Positions 15,527 to 21,180 of a stretch of DNA of 22,049 bases are shown here, piece after piece. The number at the start of each line of letters is the position of its first letter. The first letter of the stretch is position 1. A program made the position numbers and the translations under genes. The stretch is from a virus: IMG/VR virus record IMGVR_UViG_3300004806_000103, positions 1-22,049 of that record; one strand, given 5' to 3'. The notes under the pieces are model-generated. The model did no database searches, was not told the origin of the DNA, and worked only from the letters and a program-made list of their open reading frames with translations.

Positions 15527-15994
15527 ATGGCAACTAAAGAACTTATCGCGCAGCTAAAGTTTGAAGAAGGCGAACGGCTGCACCGTTATCTTGATATTTA
15601 CGGCAATCCGTCTATTGGTGTTGGCCATAATCTAAAAACTTCACCGTGCCTTAATGGTGTAAAGATTGGCGATACAATCACCCAGTCTCAGTGCGACATA
15701 TTATTATCTATGGACGCCAAGCTAACTGAAGATCAAGTCGCCGGTCGGTGGGCCGGTTTTCGCGGACTCGATCAACCAAGAAAAGATGCTTGTTTAAACA
15801 TGGCGTTTAATCTTGGCGTTGATGGGTTTATGGAATTTAAAAATATGCGGGCGGCGCTGACTGCTAAAGACTGGCAAAAAGCGGCGGCTGAGATTAAATC
15901 TAGCCGCGCTCATGCTGAATTGCCGCACCGGTATGATCGAATCATTAGCCAGATTCTAACTGGTCAGTATTATAAGATTCCGGGCTTGGGATAA
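15527..15994 (+). CDS. Endolysin, T4-lysozyme-like muramidase (GH24)
   Basis: 155 residues, close to T4 lysozyme (164). Residues 12-34 carry the active site: Glu14 in FEEGERLHRYLD, Asp23 nine residues later, and NPSIGVGHNL, where T4 has Thr26 and this protein has Ser29. Later segments GLDQPRKDACLNMAFNLG and FKNMRAALTAKDWQKAA fit the helical lobe of the family. It hydrolyses the MurNAc-GlcNAc bond of peptidoglycan. No signal peptide or SAR anchor is present, so it should be cytoplasmic until the holin fires. ATG at 15527 is chosen because AAAAGG (15513-15518) is eight bases before it; an in-frame GTG at 15524 is the alternative. Last gene of the plus-strand operon. Confidence 0.9.
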   Translation: MATKELIAQLKFEEGERLHRYLDIYGNPSIGVGHNLKTSPCLNGVKIGDTITQSQCDILLSMDAKLTEDQVAGRWAGFRGLDQPRKDACLNMAFNLGVDGFMEFKNMRAALTAKDWQKAAAEIKSSRAHAELPHRYDRIISQILTGQYYKIPGLG

Positions 15995-16167
15995 ACACCT
16001 CCCTTTTGACCAGGTTTATTGCTATTAGTGCAATCAAGCTCATGGTCTGATGCTTTAGGGCATCTTTTATTACCACATACCGGGCAAAGTATCATTTGCA
16101 AAGAAGCAAGCTTGAATCCGTTTATGCTTATTCCTCTTAAGCATTTATGGCAGTTTAGGCAATTCAT
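15970..16167 (-). CDS. Small zinc-ribbon-like phage protein
   Basis: 65 residues with Cys3, Cys6 and Cys9 at the N-terminus, then CPVCGNKRCPKASDHELDC (Cys28, Cys31, Cys36, His42, Cys46) and TNSNKPGQKG. The block CP.CGNKRCPKA..H...C..SN.PGQ is a recurring small protein of phages and prophages, presumably zinc-binding, with no role I can cite. It is the last gene of the minus-strand run and its end overlaps the end of the convergent endolysin gene by 25 bases. Its start overlaps the upstream stop by one base, so it is translated by coupling. Confidence 0.75.
   Translation of the reverse strand: MNCLNCHKCLRGISINGFKLASLQMILCPVCGNKRCPKASDHELDCTNSNKPGQKGGVYPKPGIL
16049..16071 (+). terminator. Candidate intrinsic terminator of the late operon
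   Basis: GATGC (16049-16053) and GCATC (16060-16064) form a 5-bp stem with a 6-nt loop, followed by TTTTATT. It is 55 bases after the endolysin stop, inside the convergent small zinc-ribbon gene. The stem is short, so termination may be partial; it is the only hairpin plus T-rich run I see close to the end of the plus operon. Confidence 0.45.
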
Positions 16168-16352
16168 TAAAAATCAATTTCCGCAAGGCTTAGTTTTGCT
16201 TTTTGAATTTGCTTATCAAATTCTTGAAGACCTTTTTTAAAGTCATCAAGTTCTATTTTATTAGTACCCTTGAAAACATAAATTAAACAATCTTTTCCAA
16301 TTTCAAGTATTTCTATAAGATTTTCGATTTCTTCTTTAGGTGATATGCTCAT
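16167..16352 (-). CDS. Hypothetical 61-aa protein
   Basis: A small acidic/basic amphipathic protein (MSISPKEEIENLIEILEIG at the start) with a helical C-terminal half rich in Lys, Gln and Glu (DDFKKGLQEFDKQIQKAKL). There is one short hydrophobic stretch (CLIYVF), too short to cross a membrane. An AGGAT Shine-Dalgarno is correctly placed, and the stop overlaps the next start by one base. No family recognised. Confidence 0.6.
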   Translation of the reverse strand: MSISPKEEIENLIEILEIGKDCLIYVFKGTNKIELDDFKKGLQEFDKQIQKAKLSLAEIDF

Positions 16353-16361
16353 TTAACTATC

Positions 16362-16661
16362 CTAGGCTTTGCCTACCGGTTTCAATTGACGCTTAACTGA
16401 TTCGACTTCTGCGGTTAGTTCGGATATTGTTTCTTGAGACCTTGTTAAAAATCTATCCAAATAGCTAAAGCTTAAATTATCTGCATACAAATCAGCTTGT
16501 ACGGTTACGTCATTAAACTCTAATGTCAATTCACGCCTAAACGGCGCTAATTCTTCCTCCCTGTCTAACCGGCCTTTCTTGTAAACCGCTTGCAGCATGG
16601 CGCTAAGGTCGCCGCTCATTAAGGAAAATTCTTCAAGTTGTTCTTTTGTTAATTCAGTCAT
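16362..16661 (-). CDS. Hypothetical 99-aa helical protein
   Basis: The start at 16661 (MTELTKEQLEEFSLMSGDL) is preferred to a frame extension up to 16721 because it sits in an 8-base overlap with the upstream gene's stop and follows a GGGATGGGA ribosome-binding site. The protein is charged and helical, with a C-terminal coiled-coil-like stretch (RSQETISELTAEVESVKRQ) and no membrane segment. No family recognised; it belongs to the run of small accessory genes. Confidence 0.65.
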   Translation of the reverse strand: MTELTKEQLEEFSLMSGDLSAMLQAVYKKGRLDREEELAPFRRELTLEFNDVTVQADLYADNLSFSYLDRFLTRSQETISELTAEVESVKRQLKPVGKA

Positions 16662-17022
16662 TGATGTATTCCCATCCCTTAATATTTTTAAATAATAAAT
16701 GTTTTGCATAGCTAGGCCCAAAACATTGACCAGGAGTGCTGGTAATGTAAATAACTTTTTTATTCATATCCGGCAATGTTTCGGCAGTCCAGGTTTCGCC
16801 ATCTTGCAGCATGTGGCGCAGCTTTTTAGGCGGTTCGTTTTGAGCTTCCCTTTGTTGGTTGGCGTAGTTGATAAATTTATCAGCAACATAAAAGCAAGCT
16901 TCTATATCAGATAATTTTTTAGAAGGTTCAGAGTTAGATTCCCATGATTCAAGAATTTTAAACGCCAAATGCTCACGCATGGTCATATTTTTGGGGTAGT
17001 ATGGTAAGTTACGGTTAATCAT
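16654..17022 (-). CDS. Hypothetical 122-aa phage protein
   Basis: N-terminal half helical (REHLAFKILESWESNSEPSK), then EACFYVADKFINYANQQREA. The C-terminal half begins GETWTAETLPDMNKKVIYIT and ends GWEYIND, an arrangement of a Trp-Pro lead, beta strands and a final GW resembling the DUF551-type end of the neighbouring 135-aa gene. Small proteins of this type are widespread in phage accessory regions without a known role. A reasonable Shine-Dalgarno (AGAGAT) precedes the ATG at 17022. Confidence 0.65.
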   Translation of the reverse strand: MINRNLPYYPKNMTMREHLAFKILESWESNSEPSKKLSDIEACFYVADKFINYANQQREAQNEPPKKLRHMLQDGETWTAETLPDMNKKVIYITSTPGQCFGPSYAKHLLFKNIKGWEYIND

Positions 17023-17043
17023 TTTGTTTTATCTCTAGGTAAA

Positions 17044-17229
17044 TTATTCTGGACAGCCCCGTATTTCCCTAGTGCCACATAGGTAGCCCTGGTCTTTTGA
17101 GCGCCGCCGGTAGCCTTGGCCTTGCGTGAATACGCCAGGATCAGGCCTAGCCCAGTAGCATTTCTTAGTCGGACAATCCTTGTCGCAGACATCGACTTTC
17201 TTTTTTAGGGTTTTATCAATGACTTTCAT
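17044..17229 (-). CDS. Hypothetical 61-aa Cys-rich basic protein
   Basis: Contains five cysteines: three in VCDKDCPTKKC and two near the C-terminus (LCGTREIRGCPE), separated by a basic Arg/Lys/Gln segment. This could be a metal-binding knot, but the spacing does not fit a named zinc-finger class that I recognise. It begins three bases after the upstream stop with a weak GAG Shine-Dalgarno, so coupling is likely. Unknown function. Confidence 0.55.
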   Translation of the reverse strand: MKVIDKTLKKKVDVCDKDCPTKKCYWARPDPGVFTQGQGYRRRSKDQGYLCGTREIRGCPE

Positions 17230-17232
17230 TAC

Positions 17233-17640
17233 TCACGGCACTGGCGGCAGCTCTTGCCAGCCGATAATTGATTGCTGGTCAATGCGTATCAAGGCATTAT
17301 CACCTTCATTTATTCCCATTAGGTAATATCCTTCTGGACAATAATAGGTGTCATCCGACTCTCTGTAATCCAAAATTTCAGAATCCCAATAATCGCCCGT
17401 TGATTCCTCTGAAAATTTAAAAACATAGCGGCCACTTCGCGCAACATTTACCTTGCCGAAATTAACCAAAACTAGAATGTCACGGCCATTGTCCGGCGGT
17501 TCACTTGCGGGATTCCATTTCTGGGATTTTTTCAAGATAAACTCGGCAAACTTAATTGCCGAAATTTTTGTTATCGAATGACAACCATAAATCCCATTAA
17601 ACTTTATTTCAAATTCCTTGGAAATTTCTTCTCTGTTCAT
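17233..17640 (-). CDS. Hypothetical 135-aa protein, DUF551-like C-terminus
   Basis: The start at 17640 (MNREEISKEFEIKFNG) overlaps the stop of the 39-aa gene upstream as part of ATATGA and follows a G-rich GTGGGGG site; a longer frame up to a TTG at 17718 is less likely because it would overlap that gene. The N-terminal 45 residues are helical. From about residue 50 the pattern KWNPASEPPDNGRDILVLV and the end IIGWQELPPVP match the frame of DUF551-type domains (W.P....P..g..VLV ... GW..LP), common in phage accessory genes and of unknown function. Confidence 0.68.
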   Translation of the reverse strand: MNREEISKEFEIKFNGIYGCHSITKISAIKFAEFILKKSQKWNPASEPPDNGRDILVLVNFGKVNVARSGRYVFKFSEESTGDYWDSEILDYRESDDTYYCPEGYYLMGINEGDNALIRIDQQSIIGWQELPPVP

Positions 17641-17756
17641 ATAAGCCCCCACATTCTTGCTATTCCCCAAAAAACAAGGCCGCCCGCTCCCATTAAGTAG
17701 AATATTGTAGTACCCCAAAGCAGAATAGAATAAGCAATATCATCATATTTTTTCAT
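17637..17756 (-). CDS. 39-aa membrane micro-protein
   Basis: The frame runs from ATG at 17756 to TGA at 17637-17639 and encodes MKKYDDIAYSILLWG, then TTIFYLMGAGGLVFWGIARM, then WGLI. Apart from the first six residues and one Arg it is hydrophobic, with one long or two short membrane segments around a GAGG turn. Both ends are exactly coupled: ATGA overlap with the upstream stop at 17753-17755 and overlap of its stop with the next ATG at 17640. It fills a gap that would otherwise be about 110 bases without a gene. No family recognised; roles open to small phage membrane proteins include superinfection exclusion or envelope modification, with no direct evidence here. Confidence 0.65.
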   Translation of the reverse strand: MKKYDDIAYSILLWGTTIFYLMGAGGLVFWGIARMWGLI

Positions 17757-18268
17757 GGCAACACCACATATCCGGTGTTAAGCCATTCACAGGCTTTCTT
17801 TGCGGCTTGTTGTGAAAAAGTGACAACTTCATATCTGAATTTTATCCAACCGTCGTCGCTCCATTGTTTTGTTGTTGTATTAAAAACCAAAACATATTTT
17901 ACTTGGTCGTCATTTCCCCAATCCGCCACCCAGTCACCGTTCAGCTCCTCAGCCAAATGAAACAGCCAAAGCTGTCGGCTGATAATCTTGATGGCGCGCT
18001 CAGCTTGTTCTTCCGTATCAAATTGAGCGCCATACATTTTAAGATAGTTTGATGAATCCCCATAAAAAACTCTACCCGTTAAATCCATAGACCAATCGCC
18101 TTCTGGCGGACTCCATTTATCAGTCTTAGCAGGTTCGGGAAGGTCGTCGATTTTTTCCTGAATTTCTTGTTTCTTAGCGTCAATGTATTCAATTATTGAC
18201 TGTTTTGCTGAATAAAATAACTCATTTGCCTCTTTTAGAGTGGCGATTATTTCTTGATTATTTTTCAT
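17753..18268 (-). CDS. Hypothetical 171-aa phage protein
   Basis: Residues 1-45 are a helical, coiled-coil-like segment (ATLKEANELFYSAKQSI, AKKQEIQEKIDDLPEPA). From about residue 52 a compact alpha/beta domain follows: WSPPEGDWSMD, then GAQFDTEEQAERAIKIISRQ, a WVADWGNDDQVKYVLVFN strand block and an end with QAAKKACEWLNTGYVVLP. This domain pattern (W.P..GDW ... T.E.AE.A ... KY.V ... A...LN.G) recurs in small genes of many phages and prophages; I know no function. Overlaps its neighbours by ATGA on both sides. Confidence 0.68.
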   Translation of the reverse strand: MKNNQEIIATLKEANELFYSAKQSIIEYIDAKKQEIQEKIDDLPEPAKTDKWSPPEGDWSMDLTGRVFYGDSSNYLKMYGAQFDTEEQAERAIKIISRQLWLFHLAEELNGDWVADWGNDDQVKYVLVFNTTTKQWSDDGWIKFRYEVVTFSQQAAKKACEWLNTGYVVLP

Positions 18269-18462
18269 TGTTGTTCACCGGTGTAAAGCTTAATCGTCGC
18301 CTTAGACTGAGCTATTGCGCCTTCTTTGGTGGCTTGGCATAAGCCGCGTTTAAACCACAATAAATCTATGTCATCGCTTTCCCATCTATATTCTTCAAAA
18401 TATTCTGAATTAACAATATTGGATAGATAATACACGGCACCAACTTCCGTCGCTTCCCGCAT
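18265..18462 (-). CDS. Hypothetical 65-aa protein
   Basis: Small acidic-aromatic protein (SNIVNSEYFEEYRWESDDID, then LLWFKRGLCQATKEGAIAQS) with no membrane segment. Its stop overlaps the next start as ATGA. No clear Shine-Dalgarno precedes the ATG at 18462, which lies 13 bases after the stop of the 36-aa ORF, so it may depend on ribosomes from that ORF. The end, where an 'A.AQSKATIKL' helix leads to the C-terminus, has no family I recognise. Confidence 0.6.
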   Translation of the reverse strand: MREATEVGAVYYLSNIVNSEYFEEYRWESDDIDLLWFKRGLCQATKEGAIAQSKATIKLYTGEQQ

Positions 18463-18475
18463 AGGTTAAGGAACT

Positions 18476-18586
18476 TCAATGCCACCGATCATTGATTGTT
18501 CGTGCTTTGCGGCGGAATTCCGCATCAATGGCAGCGCCGATATTTTTAATGGCTTTCAATAAAGCATCATGTTGTTCTTTGTTCAT
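18476..18586 (-). CDS. 36-aa micro-ORF, first gene after the structured RNA
   Basis: ATG at 18586 with one of the best Shine-Dalgarno sites on this strand (GAGGA, about five bases upstream), encoding MNKEQHDALLKAIKNIGAA then IDAEFRRKARTINDRWH. It is amphipathic and basic at the end, probably a single helix or helix pair. Its ribosome-binding site begins only a few bases after the U tract of the RNA element at 18600-18695, so its translation, and that of the following coupled genes, would be cut off by termination there. No family recognised. Confidence 0.55.
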   Translation of the reverse strand: MNKEQHDALLKAIKNIGAAIDAEFRRKARTINDRWH

Positions 18587-18599
18587 AAATTCCTCGCAT

Positions 18600-18663
18600 A
18601 AAAAAAGCCGACTCCATTACCAGTTTGCACGGGAAGAGAATCCCCAGGTAATAAAATCGACTT
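18600..18663 (-). terminator. Terminator-like hairpin with U7 tract at the end of the structured RNA
   Basis: The outer stem AAGTCGA/TCGGCTT (7 bp with one G-U), an inner ATTACC/GGTAAT stem and an apical GGGA/TCCC stem are followed directly by seven Us (18606-18600). The interior is larger than in a simple terminator, so efficiency may depend on which fold the RNA adopts. Confidence 0.55.
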
Positions 18664-18695
18664 GTGTTATTTCTCTTTAACGGGTGCAAATCCGT
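18600..18695 (-). ncRNA. Candidate structured RNA (about 96 nt) with pseudoknot-forming repeats
   Basis: Predicted to start at about 18695, seven bases after the -10 box of the promoter at 18702-18729, and to end in a seven-U tract (18606-18600). In RNA order, a 5' hairpin ACGG/CCGT comes first. Two further helix sets then interleave. Set A pairs TTTGCAC (18690-18684) with GTGCAAA (18630-18624) and AAGAGAA (18677-18671) with TTCTCTT (18640-18634). Set B pairs AAGTCGA (18663-18657) with TCGGCTT (18611-18605) and ATTACC (18652-18647) with GGTAAT (18621-18616). The one imperfect pair in set B is G-U on this strand but A-C on the other, favouring the minus strand. It could be a free small RNA or an attenuator leader. 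No known RNA family recognised. Confidence 0.6.
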
Positions 18696-18701
18696 ATTGT
18701 T

Positions 18702-18729
18702 ATTTTAAGGTTTTAACAGGCTTTGTCAA
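18702..18729 (-). promoter_or_regulatory. Sigma70-type promoter for the structured RNA / small-gene operon
   Basis: On the minus strand TTGACA (18729-18724, 6 of 6 to consensus), a 16-base spacer and TAAAAT (18707-18702, 5 of 6 to TATAAT). Predicted transcription start near A18695. The -35 box lies within the last codons of the upstream ASCH-like gene and the -10 box just after its stop. It is the best promoter match I found on either strand. Confidence 0.72.
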
Positions 18730-19429
18730 CTAACTTAAATTCAATTACCCATACCCAGGGGTTCACCTTCCAAGAATTCAGCCCGTTGATTGATTCCAAA
18801 AGAGACCTATAGGATAAAATTGGTTGATTGAATGCAATTCCAGCCTTTTGTAAGAAGTTTTCATCTCTATAATCGTGGTCTGCTTGATAATCTTTCCAGC
18901 AATCAATAATTTTTCCAATATTTTCAATCCCTTCTGGTTTGTCGTCTTTTTCGCTAATATCCCGCAATCTCTCAACTCTAACTCCGGTAATTTCCAGATT
19001 GATACGGCTGGCCCAGCGCGGCATGTAGATTGATGACTTCCATTTGTCAACATAAACATCTTCAGTTGACCGAAAGTCTTTAATTAAAAACTGATTGCCA
19101 TCCTTAATCCCGATTGGAATGTTTTCACCTGTCTTGTAAAGAATAACGGGGGTTCCATCTGCTCTATGGGTTTCTGAGTACGTTTCCTTAACCCACAAAC
19201 CATCACCCAAAAAACCGTAAGGACAAAGCTCCAAAAATTCATTTGAATGTAAATGGTGCTTATGTTTTTTTGTAATTATTTCAAAACTGTTTAATGATTT
19301 CCTGTAATTTATTTCTTGTGTTTTTCCTAATTTGTTAAGTTTGTTAACAATCTGCCGTGTTTGCGTTTTTCTGCCTTCCAGTAACGCTAAAACCATCGGC
19401 GTTGAAAACAATATTGGGCATTCTTTCAT
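18713..19429 (-). CDS. ASCH-domain-like phage protein
   Basis: 238 residues. The frame PILFSTPMVLALLEGRKTQT near the N-terminus, CPYGFLGDGLWVKETYSE in the middle, then SSIYMPRWASRINLEITGVR and VERLRDISEKDD, and finally SWKVNPWVWVIEF is that of a widespread phage family with an ASCH-like (ASC-1 homology, PUA-related) fold, sometimes labelled morphogenetic protein. ASCH domains are thought to bind RNA or modified nucleotides; the role in phages is not established. The usual GRKTQTRR is GRKTQTRQ here. It overlaps the upstream ATPase stop as ATGA and its 3' end contains the -35 box of the next promoter. Confidence 0.8.
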   Translation of the reverse strand: MKECPILFSTPMVLALLEGRKTQTRQIVNKLNKLGKTQEINYRKSLNSFEIITKKHKHHLHSNEFLELCPYGFLGDGLWVKETYSETHRADGTPVILYKTGENIPIGIKDGNQFLIKDFRSTEDVYVDKWKSSIYMPRWASRINLEITGVRVERLRDISEKDDKPEGIENIGKIIDCWKDYQADHDYRDENFLQKAGIAFNQPILSYRSLLESINGLNSWKVNPWVWVIEFKLVDKAC

Positions 19430-21180
19430 GCCGCCACCCGCACAGATTCTTGGTTTACGCCGTTTTCAATCCAAACGCATTGCACAGTATCCAATAGTTT
19501 GTTTGGTGCGGTTTTCAGCGTAGCAAACAGCAGGGCCGTGTCCAGCTCTCCTGATCTAGCTAATTCATCCAGCCAATAAAACAAATCGGCACGGCCTTTT
19601 TGCTGGTCGAGCACGTCCACTCGATCTAGCACAAGCAGCTTTATGCCTGAAATAAACGCTATTGCTTCGGCAATCATTGCGTCCGCCCGCCATTGCTCGG
19701 ATTCTGACAGTAAGTTGTATGGCAGCAATTCGGCATAAATACTCATATCGTTGTCAATAGTGACAGCCATCCATTCGGCTAAATTTGCAGAATTTTTTAA
19801 CCTGTCATTGATTGGCGTCAGTACGCTTTTTAACAATTCAGTCGGTATGCCGTCCGGTGCCAGGGCGTCGGCTATTGCCGTCCAGTCCAGTATGTTAACA
19901 TGCAGCAATAGCACCTTTTTAATTTTTTCGACTTGCTCGTTATGCAATTGAAGTTGAGCGCTATATTTATTGTGATCCTGCTGCCAGGCGCTTTTTTTAT
20001 CGTTAAGAACTTTTATTTCAGCTTGAATTGCATCAATGTCAACCGGCGACTCTACTGGCAATTCATTTAATTGAATGCCGGCTTGCTCTGCTTCCGCTAA
20101 ATCGCGTTTACCATTAGCGATAGCTGATTCAAGCAACGCTAAGGCCCGTTCTTCATCCGGCAGCCGGCGCACGGCATCAATATCTGGGGTATGCAAGGGT
20201 GGCAAATATTCTTCCAGAGCGACCGGGCCGTTAGCATTAATTACTCGCAATAACTTTTTGCAACATGGGCATTCGGCACTGTCGTATTCTGGCTTTCCGG
20301 AAGCGCCTAACCGAGTGGCGGCAACCTTGTCTTGCCAGGTAATCATGTTTTCGGTATCGACGGCCAACTTGCGCCTAATCCTTTCAATTTTTCCGGCTTT
20401 TTCTTCAAGTCGCTGGCGCTTGGCAACAAGATCGATATTTTGCTGTTCGGCTTGCTTTGCCGCGCCTAATTGCTGCTGTGCGTCGGCCAATTCAATTCCA
20501 AAATGAGTGACTTGCCGTTGGGCGTTTTCAATCAGTTTTTGAATGTGCTCTGGGTCTACGGTTTGGGTTACTTCAGCCGGTTGCCATTGACCGCCTTTTT
20601 CTTTTCCCCATGTCTCGCCGCCGGTCAATGTTTTATAGCCGGTTTTGCTATCACGGGCCTTGGCTTTAGCTTCATTATGGGCGGCGTCGAATCCGGATTT
20701 TAAATACGGGGTGATTTGCTCGACTTTGGCCGGATTAAGGTTTTTTTCCAGCAATCTTTTTTTAATGGCGTCGGCGGACGTTTTAACTCCCATCAGCCCG
20801 AATAAAAATTCAGAGCGTTCTTTGGTGTTCAGGCTTGCAAAGCGCTGGGCGTTCAAAACATAGGGTAGTGCCGCCGGCGTGTTTTTACCAGCTTGGTTGT
20901 CGGTAATTTTGCCGGCCTTATTGATCGTGACGCCGTAATCCCCATCGCTGGTGGTAATTTCCACAGCGGCATACTCTTGACCAGTGGTGATCAGTTGCGC
21001 CGCGTCTTTTTTCAGGCTAATCCGCGTTAAATCAGCGGTCAGCGCCAAATTGATTGCATCGCGTACTGAGCTTTTGCCGGCGTAATTTTTGCCAGCAAAC
21101 AAGGTGATTGGCGTATTTAAGGCCGCTTTTACGCAAACAGCGCCTAGAAAATTTTGAATATCGATTGATTGGATTTTCAT
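19426..21180 (-). CDS. SbcC/Rad50-like (SMC-type) ATPase
   Basis: 584 residues. Walker A at 30-38 (GKNYAGKSS); coiled-coil stretches about 207-285 and 335-425 separated by a CPCC at 304-307 like a Rad50 zinc hook; ABC signature LSESEQWR at 491-498; Walker B LLVLD ending at Asp519. The residue after Asp519 is Arg, where SMC/Rad50 proteins have the catalytic Glu. These proteins act on DNA ends during recombination and repair, usually with a nuclease. The gene is coupled (ATGA) to a DnaQ-like exonuclease upstream and to the ASCH-like gene downstream, so it looks like part of a phage recombination module. Shorter than bacterial SbcC (about 1050), in keeping with phage versions. Confidence 0.83.
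   Translation of the reverse strand: MKIQSIDIQNFLGAVCVKAALNTPITLFAGKNYAGKSSVRDAINLALTADLTRISLKKDAAQLITTGQEYAAVEITTSDGDYGVTINKAGKITDNQAGKNTPAALPYVLNAQRFASLNTKERSEFLFGLMGVKTSADAIKKRLLEKNLNPAKVEQITPYLKSGFDAAHNEAKAKARDSKTGYKTLTGGETWGKEKGGQWQPAEVTQTVDPEHIQKLIENAQRQVTHFGIELADAQQQLGAAKQAEQQNIDLVAKRQRLEEKAGKIERIRRKLAVDTENMITWQDKVAATRLGASGKPEYDSAECPCCKKLLRVINANGPVALEEYLPPLHTPDIDAVRRLPDEERALALLESAIANGKRDLAEAEQAGIQLNELPVESPVDIDAIQAEIKVLNDKKSAWQQDHNKYSAQLQLHNEQVEKIKKVLLLHVNILDWTAIADALAPDGIPTELLKSVLTPINDRLKNSANLAEWMAVTIDNDMSIYAELLPYNLLSESEQWRADAMIAEAIAFISGIKLLVLDRVDVLDQQKGRADLFYWLDELARSGELDTALLFATLKTAPNKLLDTVQCVWIENGVNQESVRVAA

Noticed and set aside
16018-16034. ATTGC/GCAAT hairpin just after the endolysin as terminator
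   Set aside because: Five weak pairs and no T tract on either side; the hairpin at 16049-16071 is a better candidate.
18492-18680. Plus-strand 62-codon open frame across the RNA element
   Set aside because: It lies opposite the structured RNA and the 36-aa ORF, has no Shine-Dalgarno of note and no protein-like pattern; the minus-strand signals explain the sequence better.
18680-18695. tRNA T-arm-like sequence (ACGG, GTGCAAAT loop, CCGT) on the plus strand
   Set aside because: The loop lacks the TTC start, the stem has only four pairs, and no acceptor, anticodon or D arm can be built around it.
19022-19050. TTGACA on the minus strand inside the ASCH-like gene
   Set aside because: The best -10 candidate at 17-base spacing (TACATG) matches only three of six positions and the site is mid-gene.
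20075-20506. Plus-strand 143-codon frame opposite the SbcC-like ATPase
   Set aside because: Ser/Ala-rich antisense frame of a gene with clear Walker, hook and signature motifs.
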